Assembly: GCA_021767845.1 (NCBI GenBank)
Contig: JAASSQ010000214.1
Span: forward strand, 1-5,233
Origin: Roseovarius sp.
GTDB lineage: Bacteria > Pseudomonadota > Alphaproteobacteria > Rhodobacterales > Rhodobacteraceae
Length of the DNA stretch: 5,233 nucleotides
Direction of reading: 5' to 3'
A program made the position numbers and the translations under genes. Positions 1 through 4,466 of the stretch are shown in pieces. Under the pieces are notes generated by a model. That model did no database searches. It saw nothing but the letters and a program-made list of their open reading frames with translations, and was not told the origin of the DNA. The first letter of the stretch is position 1. Each line of letters starts with the position of its first letter.

Positions 1-66
1 AACTTCCACGGGTGTTACCCCACAGCGACCTCAACGCTGCGCGTCTACCAATTCCGCCACGACCGC
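1..66 (-). tRNA. tRNA-Leu(GAG), 3' end cut by the window edge
   Basis: Read on the minus strand from position 66, the sequence begins GCGGTCG (5' acceptor strand), followed by a D-arm containing GGTAGAC. A perfect 5-bp anticodon stem (CAGCG/CGCTG) closes a TTGAGGT loop, giving anticodon GAG at positions 30-32, which reads CUC and CUU leucine codons. A long class II variable arm with a GGG/CCC stem follows, as expected for leucine tRNAs. The window ends inside the T arm, just after GGAAGTT. About 20 nt are therefore missing: the rest of the T arm, the 3' acceptor strand and any encoded CCA. Identity and isotype are secure from the anticodon and variable arm. Confidence 0.95.
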
Positions 67-82
67 ACGTGATCCGGTAGGT

Positions 83-118
83 GGGCGGGGATATACGCAA
101 TCGCGCGGGCGATGTGAA
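83..118 (-). promoter_or_regulatory. Putative sigma-70-type promoter of tRNA-Leu
   Basis: On the minus strand, TTCACA (113-118) and TATATC (90-95) are separated by exactly 17 bp, matching TTGACA at 5 of 6 and TATAAT at 4 of 6 positions. Transcription would start near position 83, about 17 nt before the mature tRNA 5' end. The stretch after the -10 box (CCCGCCC) is very GC-rich, as in the discriminators of stringently controlled stable-RNA promoters. The boxes are seen in the sequence; the start site and stringent control are inferred. Confidence 0.55.
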
Positions 119-137
119 GGGCCGATTTGCCAAGTTT

Positions 138-166
138 TTGACAATTCTTCCCGGCCCTGCCATGAC
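138..166 (+). promoter_or_regulatory. Putative promoter of lipB
   Basis: A perfect -35 hexamer TTGACA (138-143) is followed after 17 bp by CATGAC (161-166), a weak -10. The start site would be near 173, leaving a leader of about 26 nt before the lipB ATG. It lies back to back with the oppositely directed tRNA promoter. The -35 is convincing and the -10 is not, so confidence is moderate. Confidence 0.45.
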
Positions 167-198
167 CCTGCAATCTTTGCGAAAAAACGGCGCTTACC

Positions 199-876
199 AT
201 GGTTGAATGGATCACCTCTCCGGGCCTGACCGATTACGACACCGCCGTGCGCGAGATGGAGGCCCGCGCCGAGGCGATCGCGCAGGGCCGCGCGGACGAG
301 GCGGTCTGGCTGCTCGAACACCCACCGCTCTATACCGCCGGCACCTCGGCCGATCCCGCCGACCTGACCGATCCCGACCGGTTTCCCGTCTACCCCTCCA
401 AGCGCGGCGGGCAATATACCTATCACGGCCCCGGCCAGCGGGTGGTCTACGTGATGCTCGACGTGGGCCGCCGTGGCCGCGACGTGCGCGCCTTCGTCAA
501 GTCGCTGGAAACCTGGGTCATCGCCACGCTCGACCAGTTCAACGTCAAGGGCGAGATTCGCGAGGGCCGGGTCGGGGTCTGGGTGGTGCGCGACGACAAG
601 CCGCTCACCCCCGCCGGCACCCCGCCCGAGGACAAGATCGCCGCCATCGGCATCCGGCTGCGCAAGTGGATCAGCTTCCACGGCATCTCGATCAATGTCG
701 AACCCGAGCTCGAGCATTTCTCGGGCATCGTGCCCTGCGGCATCGCCGAGCACGGCGTCACCAGCCTTGTCGATCTCGGCCTGCCGGTCACGATGGGCGA
801 TCTCGACGTGGCGCTGCGCCACACGTTCGAGGCCAGTTTCCCGCCGCTTGCCCCCGTCGGGCCGCCCCAGGGCTGA
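199..876 (+). CDS. lipB: Octanoyl-[acyl-carrier-protein]:protein N-octanoyltransferase LipB
   Basis: LipB moves the octanoyl chain from acyl carrier protein to the lipoyl-domain lysine of 2-oxoacid dehydrogenase E2 subunits and glycine cleavage H protein in the cytosol. It is the first step of lipoate synthesis, before sulfur insertion by LipA. The 225-residue product has the usual family length. It carries the family signature RGGQYTYHGPGQ at residues 69-80, the catalytic lysine K146 in DKIAAIGIR, and the catalytic cysteine C180 in SGIVPCGI. Both members of the Cys/Lys dyad are present, so the enzyme should be active. The C-terminus ends in a proline-rich tail (residues 215-224). The ATG at 199 was chosen because the protein is full length from there; the upstream GAAAAAACGG gives only a weak ribosome site. 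It is divergent from the tRNA and 111 bp ahead of cycA, with no clear functional link to either. Confidence 0.97.
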   Translation: MVEWITSPGLTDYDTAVREMEARAEAIAQGRADEAVWLLEHPPLYTAGTSADPADLTDPDRFPVYPSKRGGQYTYHGPGQRVVYVMLDVGRRGRDVRAFVKSLETWVIATLDQFNVKGEIREGRVGVWVVRDDKPLTPAGTPPEDKIAAIGIRLRKWISFHGISINVEPELEHFSGIVPCGIAEHGVTSLVDLGLPVTMGDLDVALRHTFEASFPPLAPVGPPQG

Positions 877-911
877 AGGCACGGCCCGGCCCCGGTGCGC
901 CGATCCGCGCA

Positions 912-940
912 TTGCCCCCGCCGCCGTGCACCATCACAAC
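912..940 (+). promoter_or_regulatory. Candidate promoter of cycA
   Basis: TTGCCC (912-917) is followed after 17 bp by CACAAC (935-940). Each hexamer is only a partial match to consensus, but the arrangement TTGCCC-N17-NANAAC recurs upstream of ctaD, and CGCATTGCCCC is identical at both places. Transcription would begin near 947, at the base of the hairpin described next. Confidence 0.35.
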
Positions 941-946
941 GGGCCG

Positions 947-966
947 CGGGACAGGCGCCCGTCCCG
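947..966 (+). promoter_or_regulatory. Hairpin in the cycA leader
   Basis: CGGGAC (947-952) pairs perfectly with GTCCCG (961-966) around an 8-nt loop, ending 21 nt before the cycA start codon. There is no T-run after it, so it is a poor intrinsic terminator for lipB. It would lie at or near the 5' end of the cycA mRNA if the candidate promoter is right, where a stem-loop could slow decay. The pairing is seen; the role is inferred. Confidence 0.35.
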
Positions 967-987
967 GGAAACAGCAAAGAGACCGCC

Positions 988-1404
988 ATGAAACCAATCC
1001 TCATGACCGCCGCCACCCTCCTGGCCCTCGCCACACCCGCCCTCGCCGAAGGCGACGCCGCCAAGGGCGAGCAGGCGTTCCGCCAATGCAAGGCCTGCCA
1101 CATGATCCAGGCCGAAAGCGGCGAGACCATCGTCCGGGGCGGGCGCACCGGCCCCAACCTTTATGGCATCATCGGGCGCACCGCCGGCACGGTAGACGGG
1201 TTCCGCTATGGCGCGAGCCTTGTCGCGGCGGGCGAAGCGGGCCTTGTCTGGAGCGAGGAAAGCCTCGTCGCCTTTGTCGAAGACCCCGAGGCCTTCCTTG
1301 CCGCCTATCTCGACGATTCCGGCGCGCGGTCGAAAATGACCTACCGCCTGCGCAAGGGCGGCGCGGACATCGCGGCCTACCTGGCCACCTTTTCGGCTGA
1401 ATAA
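988..1404 (+). CDS. cycA: Periplasmic class I cytochrome c (c550/c2 type)
   Basis: This is a soluble monohaem electron carrier, expected to shuttle electrons in the periplasm from the bc1 complex to the aa3 oxidase encoded next door. The 138-residue precursor starts with a Sec signal peptide cleaved after TPALA (residue 20). The haem is attached at CKACH (C34, C37, with H38 as proximal ligand). The conserved RTGPNLYG stretch spans residues 53-60, and the distal methionine is M117 in SKMTYRL. From memory, the pattern GDAAKGE, CKACHMIQ, GPNLYG and KMT closely matches Paracoccus denitrificans c550, but this protein stops at LATFSAE and lacks the acidic tail of that protein. The mature form has only four lysines and is net acidic. 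The ATG at 988 is chosen because it places the signal peptide at the N-terminus; AAAGAGA upstream is a modest ribosome site. The electron-transfer partner is inferred from context. Confidence 0.88.
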   Translation: MKPILMTAATLLALATPALAEGDAAKGEQAFRQCKACHMIQAESGETIVRGGRTGPNLYGIIGRTAGTVDGFRYGASLVAAGEAGLVWSEESLVAFVEDPEAFLAAYLDDSGARSKMTYRLRKGGADIAAYLATFSAE

Positions 1405-1433
1405 TACAAACCCATCAATGGTTTGGTCCGGTT

Positions 1434-1460
1434 GCGCCGCGCCCCGTCCGGGCGCGGCGC
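1434..1460 (+). terminator. Strong GC hairpin after cycA, possible terminator without a T-run
   Basis: An 11-bp perfect inverted repeat (GCGCCGCGCCC at 1434-1444, GGGCGCGGCGC at 1450-1460) encloses a 5-nt loop, 29 nt after the cycA stop codon. The bases after it (GGCGTTCGGGG) are not a T-run, so it does not fit a classical intrinsic terminator. It may protect the 3' end of a cycA transcript or pause RNA polymerase before ctaD. The structure is certain; the function is not. Confidence 0.5.
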
Positions 1461-1485
1461 GGCGTTCGGGGTGCGACAAAATTAT

Positions 1486-1499
1486 TTGATTCAGGTCAA
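1486..1499 (+). promoter_or_regulatory. FNR/FixK-type binding site upstream of ctaD
   Basis: TTGAT-TCAG-GTCAA matches the FNR-family dyad TTGAT-N4-ATCAA with a single A-to-G change. It also resembles the NnrR/Dnr variants that carry GTCAA. It lies in an AT-rich island (about 1476-1500) in otherwise GC-rich DNA, 105 bp before the ctaD start codon. FnrL/FnrP-type oxygen sensors commonly control terminal oxidase genes in this group. It is centred about 51-52 bp before the inferred ctaD start site, which is not the typical -41.5 activating position, so activation or repression cannot be decided. Confidence 0.6.
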
Positions 1500-1508
1500 A
1501 CTCTCGCA

Positions 1509-1537
1509 TTGCCCCGCATGCATCGGCATTCTAAAAC
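1509..1537 (+). promoter_or_regulatory. Candidate promoter of ctaD
   Basis: TTGCCC (1509-1514) and TAAAAC (1532-1537), each 4 of 6 matches to consensus, are separated by 17 bp. The start site would be near 1544, leaving a leader of about 60 nt. The -35 region repeats the 11 bp CGCATTGCCCC found upstream of cycA. The FNR-type box ends 9 bp upstream of the -35 hexamer. Confidence 0.4.
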
Positions 1538-1591
1538 CTGAATGGAATGGGCGCATGGTGACGGGAATCGTGCGTCTTTGGTATCACCAGC

Positions 1592-1597
1592 AGGAGG
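1592..1597 (+). promoter_or_regulatory. Ribosome binding site of ctaD
   Basis: A consensus AGGAGG lies 6 nt before the ATG at 1604. It is the strongest ribosome site in the window, fits high expression of the oxidase subunit, and fixes the start codon. Confidence 0.85.
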
Positions 1598-1603
1598 CAG
1601 ACA

Positions 1604-3277
1604 ATGGCAGACGCAGCCATTCACGGCCACGAGCACGAGGATCAGCGCGGGTTTTTCACCCGGTGGTTCATGTCCACGAACCACAAGGATATCGGTATCC
1701 TTTACCTGATCACCTCGGCCATCGTGGGCCTGATCTCGGTTCTCTTCACCGTTTACATGCGGATGGAGCTCATGGAGCCGGGCGTTCAATACATGTGCCT
1801 GGAAGGCGCACGTTTCACCGCCGCGGCCGCGGGCGAATGCACGCCCAACGGACACCTTTGGAACGTCATGATCACCTATCACGGTGTCCTGATGATGTTC
1901 TTCGTGGTGATCCCGGCGCTGTTCGGGGGCTTCGGCAACTACTTCATGCCGCTGCAGATCGGCGCGCCGGACATGGCGTTCCCGCGGATGAACAACCTCA
2001 GCTACTGGCTGTTTGTCGCGGGCACCTCGCTTGGCGTGGCCTCGCTGCTGGCGCCGGGCGGCAACGGCCAGCTGGGCTCGGGCGTGGGCTGGGTGCTCTA
2101 CCCGCCGCTCTCGACCACCGAATCCGGCATCTCGATGGACCTGGCGATCTTTGCCGTGCACGTCTCGGGCGCCAGCTCGATCCTCGGCGCGATCAACATG
2201 ATCACCACCTTCCTGAACATGCGCGCGCCGGGCATGACGCTCTTCAAGGTGCCGCTGTTCTCGTGGTCGATCTTCGTCACCTCGTGGCTTATCCTGCTGG
2301 CGCTGCCGGTGCTGGCGGGCGCGATCACCATGCTGCTGACCGACCGCAACTTCGGCACGACCTTCTTCGACCCGGCCGGCGGCGGTGACCCGGTGCTCTA
2401 CCAGCACATCCTGTGGTTCTTCGGCCACCCCGAGGTCTACATCATCATCCTGCCCGGCTTCGGCATCATCAGCCACGTGATCGCCACCTTCAGCCGCAAG
2501 CCCATCTTCGGCTACCTGCCGATGGTCTGGGCGATCATCGCGATCGGCTTCCTGGGCTTCGTCGTGTGGGCGCACCACATGTACACCGTTGGCATGAGCG
2601 TGACGCAGCAGTCCTACTTCATGCTGGCCACGATGGTGATCGCCGTGCCCACCGGGGTGAAGGTGTTCAGCTGGATCGCCACCATGTGGGGCGGCTCCAT
2701 CGAATTCCGCACGCCGATGCTGTGGGCCTTCGGGTTCCTGTTCCTGTTCACCGTCGGCGGCGTGACCGGCATCGTGCTCAGCCAGGCGGGCGTGGACCGC
2801 GCCTATCACGACACCTACTACGTCGTGGCCCACTTCCACTACGTGATGAGCCTCGGCGCCGTCTTCGCCATCTTCGCGGGGATATACTTCTACTTCCCCA
2901 AGATGACCGGCAGGATGTATCCCGAATGGGCCGGCAAGCTGCACTTCTGGGCGATGTTCATCGGCGCCAACCTGACCTTCTTCCCCCAGCACTTCCTGGG
3001 CCGTCAGGGGATGCCGCGCCGCTACATCGACTACCCCGAGGCGTTCGCGATGTGGAACTACTGGTCCTCGATCGGTGCCTTCATCAGCTTCGCGTCCTTC
3101 GTGTTCTTCTTCGGCGTGATGGCCTACGCCCTGCTGCGTGGCGCCCGCGTGACCGAGGCGAACCCGTGGAACGAATACGCCGACACGCTGGAATGGACCC
3201 TGCCCTCGCCGCCGCCCGAACACACGTTCGAGCAGCTGCCCAAGCAGGAAGACTGGGACAAGCAGCCCGCTCACTGA
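1604..3277 (+). CDS. ctaD: Cytochrome c oxidase aa3, subunit I
   Basis: This is the catalytic subunit of the proton-pumping aa3 oxidase in the inner membrane, reducing O2 to water with electrons from cytochrome c. The 557-residue, 12-helix protein has every key residue. Haem a ligands are H93 and H412, and the haem a3 ligand is H410. CuB is held by H275, H324 and H325, with the cross-linked Y279 in GHPEVY. D123, N130 and E277 form the D proton channel and K353 the K channel, making it an A1-type oxidase. All are offset by one from Paracoccus denitrificans numbering as I recall it, and that protein is 558 residues long. Residues E55, G60 and Q62 fit the bacterial calcium site, and C65 and C79 lie in the first periplasmic loop. 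The genes for subunits II and III and for haem/copper assembly are not adjacent, as is usual for ctaD in Paracoccus and Rhodobacter. The gene has its own leader, an FNR-type box and a strong terminator, so it is probably monocistronic. Confidence 0.99.
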   Translation: MADAAIHGHEHEDQRGFFTRWFMSTNHKDIGILYLITSAIVGLISVLFTVYMRMELMEPGVQYMCLEGARFTAAAAGECTPNGHLWNVMITYHGVLMMFFVVIPALFGGFGNYFMPLQIGAPDMAFPRMNNLSYWLFVAGTSLGVASLLAPGGNGQLGSGVGWVLYPPLSTTESGISMDLAIFAVHVSGASSILGAINMITTFLNMRAPGMTLFKVPLFSWSIFVTSWLILLALPVLAGAITMLLTDRNFGTTFFDPAGGGDPVLYQHILWFFGHPEVYIIILPGFGIISHVIATFSRKPIFGYLPMVWAIIAIGFLGFVVWAHHMYTVGMSVTQQSYFMLATMVIAVPTGVKVFSWIATMWGGSIEFRTPMLWAFGFLFLFTVGGVTGIVLSQAGVDRAYHDTYYVVAHFHYVMSLGAVFAIFAGIYFYFPKMTGRMYPEWAGKLHFWAMFIGANLTFFPQHFLGRQGMPRRYIDYPEAFAMWNYWSSIGAFISFASFVFFFGVMAYALLRGARVTEANPWNEYADTLEWTLPSPPPEHTFEQLPKQEDWDKQPAH

Positions 3278-3299
3278 TCCAGCCAGCCACATGATCCAG

Positions 3300-3336
3300 A
3301 CAGGCCCCGGAGATGTCTCCGGGGCCTGTTTCGTTT
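3300..3336 (+). terminator. Rho-independent terminator of ctaD
   Basis: A 13-bp perfect stem (ACAGGCCCCGGAG at 3300-3312, CTCCGGGGCCTGT at 3317-3329) with loop ATGT is followed by TTCGTTT, giving a T-rich tail. It begins 22 nt after the ctaD stop codon. It separates the oxidase transcript from the folate genes. Confidence 0.93.
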
Positions 3337-3393
3337 CACACCACCGCGCGCCGCCCCTGCCGCGCCCGCCGCGGCCCCTGTCGCATTCGCGCC

Positions 3394-3422
3394 TTCACGC
3401 TCCCCGGCCCCCATGCTATCCC
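3394..3422 (+). promoter_or_regulatory. Weak candidate promoter of folB
   Basis: The terminator behind ctaD implies that folB needs its own promoter in the gap 3337-3451. The best pair I find is TTCACG (3394-3399) and TATCCC (3417-3422), 17 bp apart, with a start site near 3429. Both hexamers are imperfect and the region is extremely GC-rich. Confidence 0.25.
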
Positions 3423-3441
3423 CCCGCCAGAGCCGCCACCC

Positions 3442-3447
3442 GGAGAG
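3442..3447 (+). promoter_or_regulatory. Ribosome binding site that sets the folB start
   Basis: GGAGAG lies 4 nt before the ATG at 3452 (6 nt counting from GGAG). An in-frame ATG at 3413 would add 13 residues but has no ribosome site and overlaps the candidate promoter, so 3452 is preferred. Confidence 0.6.
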
Positions 3448-3451
3448 CGCC

Positions 3452-4384
3452 ATGAGCAACGAGATCCGCCTCGCCTTCGAACACCCCGCCGCGCGGGCCG
3501 ACGCCACCGCGCCCGACGGGCCGCTGGACCGGATCTCGGTGCGCGATCACGTTGTCGAGGTCGAGATCGGCGCCTTCCAGGCCGAACGCGGCGTCACGCA
3601 GCGCGTCTGCTTCAACGTGGTGGTCGAGGTGCGCCCCGTCACCGATCCGCTGGATGACGATGTCGATCGCATCCTCAGCTACGACAAGGTGACCGAGGCG
3701 ATCGCCGCCGAACTGGCCGAGGAACGCCTCAACCTTCTCGAAACGCTGGCCGAGCGCATCGCCGAACGCATCCTGTGGGAGCCGCAGGCCGTCCGCACCT
3801 TCGTGCGCATCGAGAAGCTCGATCGCGGCCCCGGCGCGCTTGGCGTCGAGATCGTCCGCTCGGTCGATGATCTGGCCACCAAGCCCGTGGGTCACCACCC
3901 CGACACCACGCCGCATCCGCATGTGGTATTCCTGACCAACCCGGCGATCCGGTCGCCCAACCTCGCCCGCTGGCTCGACCAACTGCAGGCGCGGGCCGAG
4001 CCGGTGATCCTCTGCGTCGGGCACCCCGACACCCCCGGCCCGCAGACCGGCCACAGGATGACACAGCGCCGGGTGGACTTGCTGGCGCTTGAACAGAATG
4101 CCTGGGTGCTGGCCGGGCGCGACGATCGCTGTGTCGTCGTCAACACACGGACCGAGCTCGACTGGGCGATGAAGAACGGCCAGATTTCCGTCTGGGCGCC
4201 GTCAAAGATCGTGCTGGATGCGGTCGATGGCCCCTCCACCGGGCCGGACGATCCCGTGGCGCTCGCGGCATGGTTCACCGGCCATATGGACGCCTCCGAC
4301 CTGCTGCTGATCGGCGCGGCGCCCCCCGCCGGCGGCGCCCCCGTGCCGGTGCTGGTGCAGGACATCGCGCAATCCGGCCTGTGA
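3452..4384 (+). CDS. folB: Dihydroneopterin aldolase FolB fused to a degenerate amino-acid-kinase-like domain
   Basis: FolB cleaves 7,8-dihydroneopterin to 6-hydroxymethyl-7,8-dihydropterin and glycolaldehyde in folate synthesis. The 310-residue product is far longer than the usual 115-125. After a 24-residue leader, residues 25-137 are a complete aldolase domain: E45 in IGAFQAERG, Y77 in LSYDKV, E97 in NLLETLAERIA and catalytic K122 in RIEKLDRG match E22, Y54, E74 and K100 of the Staphylococcus enzyme as I recall them. Residues 157-305 form a second domain. Its landmarks SPNLARWLDQL (168-178), HRMTQ (201-205), LLALEQNAW (210-218), WAPSKIVLD (248-256) and DDPVALAAWFTGHMDASDLL (266-285) resemble the small amino-acid-kinase-family proteins of methanopterin gene sets. 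The phosphate-binding motifs are lost: FLTNP stands where KxGGS is expected and CVGHP where GGG is expected. The first domain is sure; the second is inferred and its role unknown. folP follows after 82 bp. Confidence 0.9.
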   Translation: MSNEIRLAFEHPAARADATAPDGPLDRISVRDHVVEVEIGAFQAERGVTQRVCFNVVVEVRPVTDPLDDDVDRILSYDKVTEAIAAELAEERLNLLETLAERIAERILWEPQAVRTFVRIEKLDRGPGALGVEIVRSVDDLATKPVGHHPDTTPHPHVVFLTNPAIRSPNLARWLDQLQARAEPVILCVGHPDTPGPQTGHRMTQRRVDLLALEQNAWVLAGRDDRCVVVNTRTELDWAMKNGQISVWAPSKIVLDAVDGPSTGPDDPVALAAWFTGHMDASDLLLIGAAPPAGGAPVPVLVQDIAQSGL

Positions 4385-4389
4385 TCCGG

Positions 4390-4405
4390 GGGCGCGCAAG
4401 CGCCC
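4390..4405 (+). other. Hairpin with a GCAA tetraloop after folB
   Basis: GGGCGC (4390-4395) pairs with GCGCCC (4400-4405) around GCAA, a stable GNRA-type tetraloop, 5 nt after the folB stop codon. No T-run follows, so it is not a convincing terminator. It may affect processing or stability of a folB-folP mRNA. Confidence 0.35.
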
Positions 4406-4413
4406 GCGACGGC

Positions 4414-4442
4414 TTGCATCCCCGCCCCACCCTTGCCATGAG
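4414..4442 (+). promoter_or_regulatory. Weak candidate promoter of folP
   Basis: TTGCAT (4414-4419) and CATGAG (4437-4442) are 17 bp apart, the same spacing and a similar -10 to the lipB promoter (TTGACA-N17-CATGAC). It could give folP a transcript of its own in addition to read-through from folB. The matches to consensus are poor. Confidence 0.25.
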
Positions 4443-4455
4443 CCTGCCGAACAAC

Positions 4456-4461
4456 AGGTGA
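4456..4461 (+). promoter_or_regulatory. Ribosome binding site of folP
   Basis: AGGTGA lies 5 nt before the ATG at 4467 and supports that start, from which a conserved-looking N-terminal extension is read. The overlapping GTG at 4459 is out of frame. Confidence 0.6.
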
Positions 4462-4466
4462 GCGCC

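Noticed and set aside
100..113. Short inverted repeat ATCGC-GCGG-GCGAT within the tRNA promoter spacer
   Set aside because: The half-sites are only 5 bp with no extension, and such repeats are frequent by chance in GC-rich DNA. I cannot support an operator.
31..912. A 293-codon minus-strand open frame running from lipB into the tRNA
   Set aside because: It is antisense to lipB and overlaps the tRNA-Leu gene. The protein shows no family features.
207..1400. A 397-codon plus-strand frame spanning lipB and cycA
   Set aside because: It is an R/P/H-rich shadow in another frame, across two genes with clear motifs in their own frames.
1408..1424. AAACC/GGTTT repeat just after cycA as a terminator
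   Set aside because: The stem is only 5 bp and weak, with no T-run. The much stronger hairpin at 1434-1460 is the better candidate.
1423..2388. A plus-strand open frame starting in the cycA-ctaD gap
   Set aside because: It runs out of frame through ctaD; the part within the gap is short, has no ribosome site and covers the hairpin and FNR-type box.
1496..3292. A 598-codon open frame on the minus strand opposite ctaD
   Set aside because: It lies entirely antisense to the unmistakable ctaD gene. Its product is a low-complexity run of H, R, E, D, G and V, as expected from the reverse frame of GC-rich codons, with no recognisable domain.
3413..3451. An upstream in-frame ATG that would lengthen FolB by 13 residues
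   Set aside because: It lacks a ribosome site and overlaps the candidate promoter, whereas the ATG at 3452 has GGAGAG at good spacing.
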